Shown here: positions 40,296-49,403 of the stretch, piece by piece
Numbering within the stretch: the stretch's first letter is position 1
Layout: the number at the start of each line of letters is the position of its first letter
Source of the DNA: Microbacterium thalli
GTDB lineage: Bacteria; Actinomycetota; Actinomycetes; Actinomycetales; Microbacteriaceae
NCBI RefSeq assembly: GCF_028737325.1
Contig: NZ_JAQZCH010000001.1
Location: forward strand, 788,732 to 852,731
Length of the DNA stretch: 64,000 bases
Direction of reading: 5' to 3'
Notes under the pieces: generated by a model
What the model saw: only the letters and a program-made list of their open reading frames with translations
Database searches by the model: none
Told to the model about the DNA's origin: nothing
Translations under genes and position numbers: made by a program

Positions 40296-41633
40296 TCACT
40301 CCCCTCCTTCACCGAAGACGCGTGGGTCGAGCCCGTATTGCGCGGGGACCCCGAGGTTCTCGCGCAGGGTCGACCCGATGTAGTCGTCGGGGTAGACGCC
40401 CCGCTGCCGCAGCAGTGGAACCACCTGGTCGACGAAGGCGTCGACGCCGTCCGCGAAGATGTCCGGCGACAGCCAGAATCCGTCTGCGGCGCCCGCCTCG
40501 AACCACGTCTGCAGATGATCGGCGTGGAGTTCGGGCGGGCCCACGACGGTCGGGTGAAAGTCGATGACACCGTGGGCGAGGATGTCGCGCACCGACCATC
40601 CCTGACGCGCGACGTCGAGGGCGATGCCCGAGCGCGGGTCGTGTGAGGGCCGCGCTGCGGCCAGCTGCTCGGCGGAGATCGGATCGTCGAGGCGGCTGCG
40701 GTCGATCTTCACACCGAGCATGCTCGCCAGGTGCGGGATCTGCATGCCGATGTCCGCTCCGATGATCTCGAGGCGCCGATCGAGTCCCTCGCGAACGCTC
40801 GGCGCGACGGTGGCGATGAGGCCGGCGAAGAACTTGATGTCGTCGGGGTCGCGTCCGGCGTCCCTCGCCGCGTTCCTGACCATCTGACGCTGGGCGCGTG
40901 CTTCTTCGATGGTCCACACCTCGGCGATGAATCCGCTCGCATACCGTCCCGCGAGCGAGAGCAGGTGGGGACTCGGACCGCCGGACGAGAAGATGACCGG
41001 CTGACCCTGCTCCGACGGGGGGATCGCGAGTGGTCCACGGGAGGCGACGTACGTGCCCTGCATGTTGATCGGCTGGAGTTTGGAGCTGTCGAGGTAACGG
41101 CCCGTTGCCTGGTCTTTGACCCAGGCATCCTCCTCCCAGCTGCCCCACAGGGCCTGCACGATCTGGAGCGATTCGTGTGCGCGCTGGTAGCGCTCCGATC
41201 GCTCGGCCACGGGCCTGCCGTAGTTGGCAGCGACGGCGGGGTCGCTCGTGGTGACGGCGTTCCATCCGGCGCGGCCGTGGCTGACGACATCGAGCGCCTT
41301 GAACTGCCGCGCGAGGTTGAACGGTTCCTGGAACGAGGTCGATCCGGTCGCCACGAAACCGATCCGCGAGGTGGCCCTCGCGATCGCGGTGAGGGCGATC
41401 ATCGGGTCGATGATGTTGCGCACGCCCTGCTGGCCGATGTCAGCCCGCGCCGCCGGGAAGTCGGGGATGAAGAGGAAGGCGAAGCCGCCACGCTCGGCCG
41501 CTTGAGCGGAGTGCACGTTGGCGTCGATGTCGGCGTAGGCGGCGGCGTCGACGTGGGGTGCGCGCCAGGCGTTGCGCAGCGAGCCGGAGCCGTCGTGGAG
41601 CGCCAGACCGAGGATCATTTTGTTGCCAGTCAT
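40296..41633 (-). CDS. LLM-class flavin-dependent monooxygenase (NtaA/SnaA/SoxA-type), copy 2
   Basis: A 445-residue paralogue of the next gene with the same framework: NAWRAPHVDAAAYADIDA, FLFIPDFP, HGRAGWNAVTTSDPAVAANYG and LWGSWEEDAW. The two differ throughout, including the substrate-facing stretches, so they probably act on different molecules or successive steps. ATG 41633 is preferred; an in-frame ATG at 41678 would overlap the flavin reductase gene. It follows the flavin reductase and precedes copy 1 in one operon read away from the MerR regulator. Confidence 0.88.
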   Translation of the reverse strand: MTGNKMILGLALHDGSGSLRNAWRAPHVDAAAYADIDANVHSAQAAERGGFAFLFIPDFPAARADIGQQGVRNIIDPMIALTAIARATSRIGFVATGSTSFQEPFNLARQFKALDVVSHGRAGWNAVTTSDPAVAANYGRPVAERSERYQRAHESLQIVQALWGSWEEDAWVKDQATGRYLDSSKLQPINMQGTYVASRGPLAIPPSEQGQPVIFSSGGPSPHLLSLAGRYASGFIAEVWTIEEARAQRQMVRNAARDAGRDPDDIKFFAGLIATVAPSVREGLDRRLEIIGADIGMQIPHLASMLGVKIDRSRLDDPISAEQLAAARPSHDPRSGIALDVARQGWSVRDILAHGVIDFHPTVVGPPELHADHLQTWFEAGAADGFWLSPDIFADGVDAFVDQVVPLLRQRGVYPDDYIGSTLRENLGVPAQYGLDPRVFGEGGE

Positions 41634-41655
41634 CGAGAGAGTCCTTCCGGACGGG

Positions 41656-42150
41656 TCAGCGGGCGAGGCGGTGGACACCGCTCCCGAAGTAGACGAGGGG
41701 ATGCTGCCGGGTGTCGCGATCGAGCTCGAGAACCCGTAGCAGCGTCAGGGTGTGGTCGCCGGCGTCGACCTCGGCGTCGAGCTCGACGGTGAGGCGGGCC
41801 AACGCGCCGGTCACGAACGCGGCACCCGACGCGACGGTCATCCCGAGGTTCGCGAATCGCTGGTCGGCGGGGCGTCGCAGTTCGTCCAGCACCTGCGCCT
41901 GCTCCTCGCCCAGGATGCTCACACCCCAGCGGGGAGCTCGACGTAGTACCGGCCAGCTGGTCGATGTATGCGCGAATGAGACCGACACCAGAGGCGGATC
42001 GAGCGAGACCGACGTGAACGAGTTGGCCGATAGGCCGACGATCCGCCCATCGACCTCGGCTGCGACGAGGGCGATGCCGGTAGGGAAGCCGGCCAGGACG
42101 TGGCGCATCGCCTGCGTTACAGGAGGTGATGGGGGAGCGAGACGGGGCAC
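41656..42150 (-). CDS. Flavin reductase (NADH:FMN oxidoreductase family)
   Basis: A 164-residue flavin reductase-like protein that would supply FMNH2 to the two monooxygenases. The FMN-binding core is readable: AGFPTGIALVAAEVDGRIVGLSANSFTSVSLDPPLVSVSFAHTSTSW, then WGVSILGEEQAQV, and the HPLVYFGSGVHRL end typical of this family. GTG 42150 lies 6 nt after CACAAT, the -10 of a MerR-type promoter. First gene of the monooxygenase operon. Confidence 0.9.
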   Translation of the reverse strand: MPRLAPPSPPVTQAMRHVLAGFPTGIALVAAEVDGRIVGLSANSFTSVSLDPPLVSVSFAHTSTSWPVLRRAPRWGVSILGEEQAQVLDELRRPADQRFANLGMTVASGAAFVTGALARLTVELDAEVDAGDHTLTLLRVLELDRDTRQHPLVYFGSGVHRLAR

Positions 42151-42156
42151 GACACC

Positions 42157-42196
42157 ATTGTGAAACCTTCACACCGTGTCAATGTCAAGTTAAGCT
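42157..42196. promoter_or_regulatory. Overlapping divergent promoters with MerR-type operator
   Basis: Minus strand: -35 TTGACA (42188-42183), a 20-bp spacer, -10 CACAAT (42162-42157), then 6 nt to the reductase GTG. Inside the spacer lies the near-perfect dyad TTGACAC-G-GTGTGAA (42182-42168). Plus strand: -35 TTCACA (42168-42173), 17-bp spacer, -10 TAAGCT (42191-42196), 6 nt to the merR ATG. A long spacer with a central dyad is the hallmark of promoters activated by MerR proteins. Confidence 0.75.
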
Positions 42197-42202
42197 CGCG
42201 GG

Positions 42203-42628
42203 ATGAAGATCGGCGAACTCGCTGCGAAGACCGGCGTGGCGACACGGATGCTCCGCTACTACGAGGAACAGGGCCTCATCGCGCCCCGCCGGTTGCCGAA
42301 CGGGTATCGCGATTATGACGACTACCTCGTCGACCGGGTCAAGAAGATCAGAGGCCTCGTGGAATCCGGTGTTCCCACCCGCATCATCGGCGACATCCTC
42401 CCGTGCCTGAACCAGTCGCCGCAGATCGTCGTGCGCGACGCCGACCCCGAACTGCGGGCGATGCTGGTAGATCAGCGCGATGCGATGAACGAGCGCATCG
42501 CCGCACTCGAGCAGAATCGCGACGCCCTTACCCGATACATCGCCGCCATGGACCACAGCTACGATCCGACGTCCCACGGAGGGCCGACGCATCAGGCTGA
42601 CTCGGCGCCAGCCGCAACGGCCGCTTAG
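42203..42628 (+). CDS. MerR-family transcriptional regulator
   Basis: A 141-residue MerR protein. The winged helix-turn-helix is complete (MKIGELAAKTGVATRMLRYYEEQGLIAPRRLPNGYRDYDDYLVDRVKKIRGL, 1-52), followed by a dimerisation helix at about 85-118 (MLVDQRDAMNERIAALEQNRDALTRYIAAM). There is no C-terminal effector domain; one Cys (ILPCLNQ) is present, not the metal-binding set. It most likely senses an organic substrate or oxidant and activates the divergent monooxygenase operon through the dyad between them. Probably leaderless. Confidence 0.9.
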   Translation: MKIGELAAKTGVATRMLRYYEEQGLIAPRRLPNGYRDYDDYLVDRVKKIRGLVESGVPTRIIGDILPCLNQSPQIVVRDADPELRAMLVDQRDAMNERIAALEQNRDALTRYIAAMDHSYDPTSHGGPTHQADSAPAATAA

Positions 42629-42730
42629 CGCGGAAGCGAACAGCGCTGCCAACGCGGACGAGGCGGCCCGGCTCGCTGTTGCCCGAGCGAACCCGGCGAG
42701 CGCGCAGGTGGGGCCGGTACCCTGAAACCC

Positions 42731-44041
42731 ATGACTGAGTCCATTCCCGCGCGCCCGACCAACACCGCCGTGCGTCGCACGGGACCCGGCCGTTCCGAGG
42801 CCGGCCGTCAGGTGCGTCCGGCGACCGAGGGGTGGTCGCAGCAGAAGGACGAGACCGGTCGCCCGCTGCTGCAGTTCGCGAGCCCCAAGCGCGGCAAGCC
42901 GCCCGTGCACCTCGCCGACCTCACGCCCGAGCAGCGCGTCGAGAAGGTGAAGGAGCTCGGGATGCCGGGCTTCCGCGCCAAGCAGCTCGAGAAGCATTAC
43001 TTCACCCACTACACCTCGGATGCCGCCGAGATGACCGACCTGCCCGCGGCGGGCCGCGACGAGCTCGTGGCGGGGATGCTGCCGCCGCTGCTGACCGAGG
43101 TGCGACGCCTCGAGACCGACCGCGGCGACACCATCAAGTTCTTGTGGAAGCTGCATGACGGCGCGCTGGTCGAGTCGGTGCTCATGCGGTACACCGGACG
43201 CATCACCCTGTGCGTGTCGAGCCAGGCCGGCTGCGGCATGAACTGCCCGTTCTGCGCCACCGGTCAGGCGGGCCTGACCCGCAACATGTCGGCGGCCGAG
43301 ATCATCGAGCAGGTGGTCCGGGCGAACCGGCTCATCGCCGACGGCGGACTCGGCGACCCGCGCAAGGTCGGCCACGAGGGCGAGCGCGTCACGAACATCG
43401 TGTTCATGGGCATGGGCGAGCCGCTGGCGAACTACGCGCGGGTCATGCAGGCGGTGCGCGTCATGGTCGACAAGCAGCACGGCATCGGCATGAGCGCGCG
43501 CGGCATCACCGTCTCGACCGTGGGCCTCGTGCCGGCGATCCAGAAGCTCACGAAGGAGGACATCCCCGTCACCTTCGCCCTCTCACTGCACGCGCCCGAC
43601 GACCAGCTGCGCGACGAGCTCATCCCCGTCAACTCGCGGTGGAAGGTCGACGAGGCGCTCGACGCCGCGAAGGCCTACTTCGACCAGACCGGCCGCCGCG
43701 TCTCCATCGAGTACGCGCTCATCAAGGACATGAACGACCACGCCTGGCGCGCGGACCTGCTGGCCGAGAAGCTCAACGCCCGCGGTCGCGGCTGGGTGCA
43801 TGTCAACCCGATCCCGCTGAACCCGACGCCGGGTTCGATCTGGACCTCGTCCGACCCCGAGGTGCAGGACGAGTTCGTGCGACGGCTCAACGAAGCCGGC
43901 ATCCCGACGACCCTGCGCGACACGCGCGGCAAGGAGATCGACGGGGCGTGCGGTCAGCTCGTCGCCACCGAGGACGACCAGCGCGCCGCCGACACCGTGC
44001 CCGTCGACGGAGTGCCCGTCGACGGAGTGCCCGTCGACTGA
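42731..44041 (+). CDS. rlmN: 23S rRNA (adenine(2503)-C(2))-methyltransferase RlmN
   Basis: A 436-residue radical-SAM enzyme that methylates A2503 of 23S rRNA and A37 of some tRNAs. The Fe-S cysteines are Cys168, Cys172 and Cys175 in GCGMNCPFC; the methyl-carrying Cys407 lies in [21 protein letters not shown] and [19 protein letters not shown] are conserved. ATG 42731 lies 7 nt after TACCCT. The C-terminus is extended by [14 protein letters not shown], encoded by a 15-bp tandem repeat whose last copy contains the stop codon. Enzyme core intact. Confidence 0.95.
   Translation: MTESIPARPTNTAVRRTGPGRSEAGRQVRPATEGWSQQKDETGRPLLQFASPKRGKPPVHLADLTPEQRVEKVKELGMPGFRAKQLEKHYFTHYTSDAAEMTDLPAAGRDELVAGMLPPLLTEVRRLETDRGDTIKFLWKLHDGALVESVLMRYTGRITLCVSSQAGCGMNCPFCATGQAGLTRNMSAAEIIEQVVRANRLIADGGLGDPRKVGHEGERVTNIVFMGMGEPLANYARVMQAVRVMVDKQHGIGMSARGITVSTVGLVPAIQKLTKEDIPVTFALSLHAPDDQLRDELIPVNSRWKVDEALDAAKAYFDQTGRRVSIEYALIKDMNDHAWRADLLAEKLNARGRGWVHVNPIPLNPTPGSIWTSSDPEVQDEFVRRLNEAGIPTTLRDTRGKEIDGACGQLVATEDDQRAADTVPVDGVPVDGVPVD
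43997..44041 (+). repeat. 15-bp tandem repeat (3 copies) at the rlmN 3' end
   Basis: GTGCCCGTCGACGGA occurs at 43997-44011 and 44012-44026; the third copy at 44027-44041 differs by one base (GACTGA), which creates the TGA stop. It encodes repeats of VPVDG. Confidence 0.92.
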
Positions 44042-44110
44042 CGGACGCACCGCTTCGTCATCGAGCGCAACCCCCGCCGCGGTCCCGTCGGCGCGGGGTA
44101 GCGTTCTGCC

Positions 44111-45124
44111 ATGGTTGAGTATCGCTACCTCGGCAACAGTGGATTCAAAGTCTCGGAGATCACGTACGGCAACTGGGTGACGCATGCGTCGCAGGTGGAG
44201 AACGACGCCGCCATCGCGACCGTCCACAAGGCGCTGGACCTCGGCATCACCTCGTTCGACACCGCGGACGCCTACGCCAACACGGCGGCGGAGGTCGTGC
44301 TCGGTGAGGCGCTGAAGGGTCAGCCCCGCGAGACGCTCGAGATCTTCACCAAGGTGTACTGGCCGACCGGCCGCAAGGGGCCGAACGACCAGGGTCTCTC
44401 GCGCAAGCACATCTTCGACAGCATCAACGGGTCGCTCCGCCGTCTCGGCGTCGACTACGTCGACCTGTACCAGGCGCACCGCTACGACTACGAGACGCCG
44501 CTGGAAGAGACGATGCAGGCCTTCGCCGACATCGTCCGTCAGGGCAAGGCGCTCTACATCGGTGTCAGCGAGTGGACGGCCGAGCAGCTTCGCGAGGGCC
44601 ACGCGCTCGCCACGAAGCTCGGCTTCCAGCTCGTGTCGAACCAGCCGCAGTACTCGGCTCTCTGGCGCGTCATCGAGGGCAAGGTCATCCCCGCCTCGCA
44701 GGAGCTCGGCATCTCGCAGATCGTGTGGTCGCCGCTCGCTCAGGGCGTGCTGACGGGCAAGTATCAGCCCGGACAGCCCGTGCCCGAGGGCTCGCGCGCC
44801 ACCGACGAGAAGAGCGGCGCGAACTTCATCAAGCGCTTCCTGAACGACGACGTGCTCACCGCCGTCCAGAAGCTGGGGCCCATCGCCGACGAGGCGGGCC
44901 TCACCGTCGCGCAGCTCTCGCTCGCGTGGGTGCTGCACAACGAGAACATCGCGGCGGCGCTCGTCGGCGCTTCGCGTCCCGAGCAGCTGGAGGACACCGT
45001 GAAGGCCTCGGGTGTGAAGCTCGAGCAGTCGGCGTACGACGCGATCAACGACGCCCTCGGCGGCGTCGCGGTGACCGACCCGGCCGAGACCGACACGGTC
45101 TCGCCGAAGACCCGCCCGGCCTGA
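44111..45124 (+). CDS. Aldo/keto reductase family oxidoreductase
   Basis: A 337-residue NADPH-dependent TIM-barrel reductase, close to the potassium-channel beta/YghZ group. The catalytic Asp and Tyr are in SFDTADAYANTAAEVVLGEAL, the Lys in FTKVYW, and the His in YQAHRYDYETPLEETM. Cofactor-binding segments ALVGASRPEQLEDTVKA and SPLAQGVLTGKY are in place. ATG 44111 lies 6 nt after TAGCGT. The NUDIX gene follows by 2 bp. Physiological substrate unknown; aldehydes are likely. Confidence 0.9.
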   Translation: MVEYRYLGNSGFKVSEITYGNWVTHASQVENDAAIATVHKALDLGITSFDTADAYANTAAEVVLGEALKGQPRETLEIFTKVYWPTGRKGPNDQGLSRKHIFDSINGSLRRLGVDYVDLYQAHRYDYETPLEETMQAFADIVRQGKALYIGVSEWTAEQLREGHALATKLGFQLVSNQPQYSALWRVIEGKVIPASQELGISQIVWSPLAQGVLTGKYQPGQPVPEGSRATDEKSGANFIKRFLNDDVLTAVQKLGPIADEAGLTVAQLSLAWVLHNENIAAALVGASRPEQLEDTVKASGVKLEQSAYDAINDALGGVAVTDPAETDTVSPKTRPA

Positions 45125-45126
45125 TC

Positions 45127-45609
45127 GTGGCGGTGACGAGCGCCGGCATCCTGCCCTACCGCATCGCTGCGGACGGCACGGTGTCGGCGCTCGTCGCACA
45201 CATGGGCGGACCCTACTGGTCCACGAAGGACGAGGGAGCCTGGTCGATCGTCAAGGGTGAGTACGACCCCGACGGCGAGGCGGCGCTGGATGCCGCGCGG
45301 CGCGAGTTCCGTGAAGAGCTCGGCCTCGAGCCGCCCGACGGCGAGTACGCCGAGCTCGGCACCTTCTCGTACGCGTCGGGCAAGCGCATCACCGTGTTCG
45401 TCGTCGATGGCGCGGAGTTCGACGTCTCGGATGCGGTGTTCGGCGAGTTCGAGATGGAGTGGCCGCCGCGCTCCGGGCGCATCGCATCCTTCCCGGAGGT
45501 CGACCGCGTCGAGTGGGTCGAGGTGGGGCGCGCACGCGAGCTGCTCGTGAAGGGACAGCGACCGGCCCTCGATCGGCTCGACGAACTCGTGCGAGCGAGC
45601 GGCAGGTAG
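45127..45609 (+). CDS. NUDIX-domain hydrolase
   Basis: A 160-residue NUDIX protein. The Nudix box is GEYDPDGEAALDAARREFREELG, matching the motif with one residue inserted before the first Glu, as in a known subgroup with WSIVKGEYDP sequences. SAGILPYRI at the start and an acidic-to-aromatic end (FPEVDRVEWVEV) fit the same group, members of which act on nucleotide-like phosphates. GTG 45127 starts 2 bp after the aldo/keto reductase stop; the two are cotranscribed. Substrate unknown. Confidence 0.88.
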   Translation: MAVTSAGILPYRIAADGTVSALVAHMGGPYWSTKDEGAWSIVKGEYDPDGEAALDAARREFREELGLEPPDGEYAELGTFSYASGKRITVFVVDGAEFDVSDAVFGEFEMEWPPRSGRIASFPEVDRVEWVEVGRARELLVKGQRPALDRLDELVRASGR

Positions 45610-45615
45610 TCGAGG

Positions 45616-46566
45616 GTGACGCAGCATCGCATCCTTCCCGCCGACCGGTGGGAGCCGTTCTCCGACGAGCATCTGGCGCGAGTCGTCCCCGTCGCCACGG
45701 ATCGGATCATCCGGGCCTCCGCCGCCACCGACTTCACGCCGCGGCAGGCGGAGATGGTCATCTTCGACGCGTGCGGGATGAGCGAAGACGGCGTACGCAT
45801 CTGGCATGCTGCCCGCCGGCTGGGTGAATCAGCGAATGCGCGCGCCCGCTCGTCGGCTCGGGCTCGCTTCGGCGGTCGAACGTCGAGCATCGGCTGGATC
45901 GGATGGGTGCTCGTGCTCTCCGCCCTCGCGGGCGGCATCACCTTCGCCGTCGCCCTGCAGACGAAGGACGCGGTGCTCACCGCCGTGTTCTCCGCGGCGA
46001 CGGCAATGGCGGTGCTGGTGGCGGCCGTCGGTGCGCGAGGACGGCCGCTGGATCGCGCGCTGTGGCGGCCGCAGGCTTTCGCCCTGGGCGGCACCGCCAT
46101 CGCCGTCGCGATCGTCGGTAGCGGTGCACCCGCCTTCGCGATGGCCGTGCTGTCTGGTGCACCGATCATCGTCGTCACCTCGATGGTCGCCGGCATGATC
46201 ATCCGGCGTGCCAGGCCGCAGCAGGCCCGTGAGGTGGATGACAGTCTGACCGCCGCTTACCGGGCGATCATCCACGACCTCCCGGGCCACGTGGAGCAAC
46301 TCCGCCGGGAGACCTCCGCCGCGCTGCCGCCGGAGCGAGCACGATTCGTCGAACGCGCCCGCGCCGCCGTCTTCGAACGGGTGCTGGCCGACGATCGCGT
46401 ACCCGAACGGTCGCGGAGGAGGCTCGCGCGACACGCAGACGGGCACCCCGCGGGAGGGTTGATCATCGCGGATTTCGCCGATCCGCTCACCTGGATGCCG
46501 GCGACGCTCGCGCGGTCGGCGTGCACCACCGACGATCCGCGGCATGCCGACAACCGGGACGGCTGA
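45616..46566 (+). CDS. Hypothetical membrane protein with two soluble flanking domains
   Basis: A 316-residue protein I do not recognise. Residues 1-85 are soluble and helical (RWEPFSDEHLARVVPVATDRIIRASAATDFTPRQAEMVIFDACGM). Four hydrophobic segments follow at about 95-120, 123-140, 155-172 and 174-195. The C-terminal ~120 residues are soluble, charged and arginine-rich. GTG 45616 lies 6 bp after the NUDIX stop with CGAGG upstream, so it likely belongs to the same transcript as the reductase and NUDIX genes. No catalytic motif seen. Convergent with rnhA, 19 bp away. Confidence 0.6.
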   Translation: MTQHRILPADRWEPFSDEHLARVVPVATDRIIRASAATDFTPRQAEMVIFDACGMSEDGVRIWHAARRLGESANARARSSARARFGGRTSSIGWIGWVLVLSALAGGITFAVALQTKDAVLTAVFSAATAMAVLVAAVGARGRPLDRALWRPQAFALGGTAIAVAIVGSGAPAFAMAVLSGAPIIVVTSMVAGMIIRRARPQQAREVDDSLTAAYRAIIHDLPGHVEQLRRETSAALPPERARFVERARAAVFERVLADDRVPERSRRRLARHADGHPAGGLIIADFADPLTWMPATLARSACTTDDPRHADNRDG

Positions 46567-46585
46567 CCGGTCCCGCCGTCCCGCG

Positions 46586-47116
46586 TCAGCGCTTCTTTCT
46601 CGGCGCCTCCGAGACGTCGAGCTTGTCGTGCAGCCCGCCCAACGACGACCATGCGCTCGCCGTGCCCTTCGCGGCGTGCTCGGCGCCACGGACGGCTCGT
46701 TCGTCGGCCCACTCGTTGAGCACGTGACCACGGTGTCCGCGGACGTGCTCGAGGATGACGTCGGGCAGGCCGCGGGCCCGGCGGGCGTCGCGGGCGGCGA
46801 TGAGCTGTTCGAGGATGTCGCGGTTCTTCGTCGGTGCGCCGGTGGAGGTCTTCCAGCCGCGACGGCGATGGCCGTCCATCCACGATGCATACGTGTCGAT
46901 GGCGTACTTGGAGTCGGCCTGCACGACGAGCTCGCGGACGTCGGGGTGATCCTCGATCGCCTTGAGCAGCCCGAGAAGCTCGCCGATGTTGTTCGTGCCC
47001 TGCGGGATCGCTCCGGCGGCCCAGTGGCCGTCCTCGCCGACCCAGGCCCAGCCGGTCGGTCCGGGATTGCCCTTGCAAGCGCCGTCGGTGGCCACGGTGT
47101 ATCGGTCGGAACTCAC
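46586..47116 (-). CDS. rnhA: Ribonuclease HI
   Basis: A 176-residue RNase HI that cuts RNA in RNA-DNA hybrids. The DEDD catalytic residues are visible: Asp in VATDGACKGNPGPTGWAW, Glu in NNIGELLGLLKAIE, Asp in VQADSKYAIDTYASW and Asp in NEWADERAV. The basic handle region (DGHRRRGWKTSTGAPTKNRDI) is present. A C-terminal tail of about 25 residues ends in RKKR. GTG 47116 lies 7 nt after TACCCT. Divergent from the gntR-prp operon. Confidence 0.93.
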   Translation of the reverse strand: MSSDRYTVATDGACKGNPGPTGWAWVGEDGHWAAGAIPQGTNNIGELLGLLKAIEDHPDVRELVVQADSKYAIDTYASWMDGHRRRGWKTSTGAPTKNRDILEQLIAARDARRARGLPDVILEHVRGHRGHVLNEWADERAVRGAEHAAKGTASAWSSLGGLHDKLDVSEAPRKKR

Positions 47117-47156
47117 TCGGGCAAGGGTACCCGGGGCCTCGCGGCTTGCGGTTTCT

Positions 47157-47217
47157 GTATACGTTGAGATCGGATTCGCTTGTGTCCGACCCGTTCGCGC
47201 GGCTCTGTGTATACAAT
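47157..47217 (+). promoter_or_regulatory. Paired GTATAC sites and -10 element of the gntR-prp operon
   Basis: Palindromic GTATAC occurs at 47157-47162 and 47209-47214, 52 bp apart (about five helical turns). The second overlaps TACAAT (47212-47217), a good -10 hexamer 6 nt before the regulator ATG. This fits autorepression by the FCD regulator, possibly with looping between two sites. Confidence 0.55.
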
Positions 47218-47223
47218 CGCTGC

Positions 47224-47886
47224 ATGGTGGCCGAGGGTGGAGCACGGGCGGGAGAGCGCGCGTACGCCGCTCTGCTGACCGAGATCCAGAACGGCGACCT
47301 CGCTCCGGGGGCTGTGCTCGCCGAGGTCGAGCAGGCGACCCGACTGGGCGTGAGCCGCACGCCGCTGCGCGAAGCTCTGCGACGACTCGCGGCCGACGGC
47401 CTCGTACGACAGGCGTCTCCTCGCGTGACCGTGGTCGCCGACATCGATCGCGACGACATCCGGTCGCTGTTCGAGGTGCGGCGTGCGCTCGAGGAGACCG
47501 CCGCACGGCTCGCGGCATCCCGGGGTGACGCCGCGCTGTTCGCCGAGCTCGCCGCGGCGTTCGAGCGCACCGCACGAGACGACGCACCCGCGGCGGGGGA
47601 CTCCGACGCGTACTACGCGCTCATCGCTCGCTTCGACGCGGCGCTCGACGGCGCGGCCGGCAACGCATATCTGACGTCGGCGCTGACGAAGGTGCGCGCC
47701 CATCTCGTGCGAGTACGCCGCCTCGCCCGCGACAACCCGGCGCGGCTCGCGGCATCGATCGACGAGCACCGACTCATCGCGAGCGCGATCGCCGCCCGCG
47801 ACGCCGACCTCGCCGCACACGCCACCCACGTCCACCTGCACAACGCCCTGACCAGCATCCTCGACTCCCTGGAGGCATCCGCATGA
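47224..47886 (+). CDS. GntR-family regulator (FCD domain), probable regulator of the methylcitrate operon
   Basis: A 220-residue regulator with an N-terminal winged helix ([50 protein letters not shown]) and an all-helical FCD effector domain with candidate metal-site residues ([25 protein letters not shown]). It overlaps prpD by 4 bp and so is the first gene of the operon it presumably controls. The usual propionate regulators are PrpR or sigma-54 activators; an FCD protein is the actinobacterial alternative. Leaderless start after TACAAT. Confidence 0.85.
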   Translation: MVAEGGARAGERAYAALLTEIQNGDLAPGAVLAEVEQATRLGVSRTPLREALRRLAADGLVRQASPRVTVVADIDRDDIRSLFEVRRALEETAARLAASRGDAALFAELAAAFERTARDDAPAAGDSDAYYALIARFDAALDGAAGNAYLTSALTKVRAHLVRVRRLARDNPARLAASIDEHRLIASAIAARDADLAAHATHVHLHNALTSILDSLEASA

Positions 47887-49403
47887 CCGTCAGCCATCAC
47901 GTCCGGGTCCACCGCAGCGACGAAGAGCTCGCGCGCGAGGATCAGCTCGCGTGGAAGATCGCGGAGGTCGCCGTCGACCCCGTCGCGGTCGAGCCCGACG
48001 TTGTCGACATGATCGTCAACCGCATCATCGACAACGCCGCCGTCGCCGCGGCATCCCTCACGCGGGCGCCCGTCAGCTCGGCTCGCGCTCAGGCGCTCGA
48101 CCACCCGGTCTCGCGCGGCGGCGCCGGGGCGAGCGTCTTCGGCGTGACCGACCTCACGAGCCCCGAGTGGGCCGCGTGGGCGAACGGCGTCGCGGTGCGC
48201 GAGCTGGACTACCACGACACCTTCCTCGCCGCGGACTACTCGCATCCCGGCGACAACATCCCCCCGATCCTCGCGGTCGCCCAGCACGTCGGGATCGACG
48301 GCGCGGCGCTCGTGCGGGGCCTCGCGACCGGGTACGAGATCCAGATCGACCTCGTGCGCGCGATCTGCCTGCACAAGCACAAGATCGACCACGTCGCCCA
48401 CCTCGGGCCGTCGGCCGCCGCCGGCATCGGCACGCTGCTCGGCCTCGACGCGGCCACGATCTACCAGGCGGTCGGGCAGGCGCTGCACACGACGACCGCG
48501 ACCCGCCAGTCGCGCAAGGGCGAGATCTCGACCTGGAAGGCGCACGCCCCCGCCTTCGCGGGAAAGCTCGCCGTCGAAGCCGTCGACCGGGCCCTGCGCG
48601 GCGAGACGAGCCCGAACCCGATCTACGAGGGCGAGGACGGCGTCATCGCGTGGCTGCTCGACGGACCGGATGCCGCCTACGCGGTACCCCTGCCGGCGCG
48701 GGGCGAGCCCAAGCGCGGCATCCTCGACTCGTACACGAAGGAGCACTCGGCGGAGTACCAGGCGCAGGCGTGGATCGACCTCGCGCGCAAGCTGCACGGC
48801 GCGCATCCCGAGCTGCTCGACCCCGCGAACGTCGAGAGCGTCGTGCTGCACACAAGCCACCACACGCACTACGTCATCGGCTCGGGTGCGAACGACCCGC
48901 AGAAGTACGACCCGACCGCATCGCGCGAGACGCTCGACCACTCGATCCCGTACATCTTCGCGGTCGCGCTGCAGGACGGCGGCTGGCACCACGTCGACTC
49001 GTACACGCCCGAGCGTGCGGCCCGCCCCGACACCGTGGCGCTGTGGCAGAGAATCACGACGGCCGAGGATGCCGAATGGACGCGGCGCTACCACTCGGAG
49101 GACCCGGCCGAGAAGGCGTTCGGCGGACGCGTCGAGATCCGCCTGACCGATGGTTCGACGATCGTCGACGAGATCGCCGTCGCCGACGCTCACCCGCTCG
49201 GTGCTCGTCCGTTCGCGCGCGAGGACTACATCCGCAAGTTCCGGATCCTCGCCGAGCCCGTGCTCGACCCGGCCGAGATCGAACGGTTCCTCGACCTCGC
49301 GCAGCGGCTGCCCGAACTCACCGCAGACGAGGTGCGCGAGCTGAACATCGTGGCGCGCGACGGCGTGATCGCCGCCGCCCCGAACCCGCGAGGGCTGTTC
49401 TGA
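47883..49403 (+). CDS. prpD: 2-methylcitrate dehydratase
   Basis: A 506-residue MmgE/PrpD-family dehydratase that turns 2-methylcitrate into 2-methylaconitate (or its hydrated isomer) in propionyl-CoA breakdown. Family markers are [52 protein letters not shown], and [19 protein letters not shown]. Length and domain pattern are normal for PrpD. The ATG lies in the 4-bp overlap with gntR, and the stop shares one base with the prpB start. Confidence 0.93.
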   Translation: MTVSHHVRVHRSDEELAREDQLAWKIAEVAVDPVAVEPDVVDMIVNRIIDNAAVAAASLTRAPVSSARAQALDHPVSRGGAGASVFGVTDLTSPEWAAWANGVAVRELDYHDTFLAADYSHPGDNIPPILAVAQHVGIDGAALVRGLATGYEIQIDLVRAICLHKHKIDHVAHLGPSAAAGIGTLLGLDAATIYQAVGQALHTTTATRQSRKGEISTWKAHAPAFAGKLAVEAVDRALRGETSPNPIYEGEDGVIAWLLDGPDAAYAVPLPARGEPKRGILDSYTKEHSAEYQAQAWIDLARKLHGAHPELLDPANVESVVLHTSHHTHYVIGSGANDPQKYDPTASRETLDHSIPYIFAVALQDGGWHHVDSYTPERAARPDTVALWQRITTAEDAEWTRRYHSEDPAEKAFGGRVEIRLTDGSTIVDEIAVADAHPLGARPFAREDYIRKFRILAEPVLDPAEIERFLDLAQRLPELTADEVRELNIVARDGVIAAAPNPRGLF

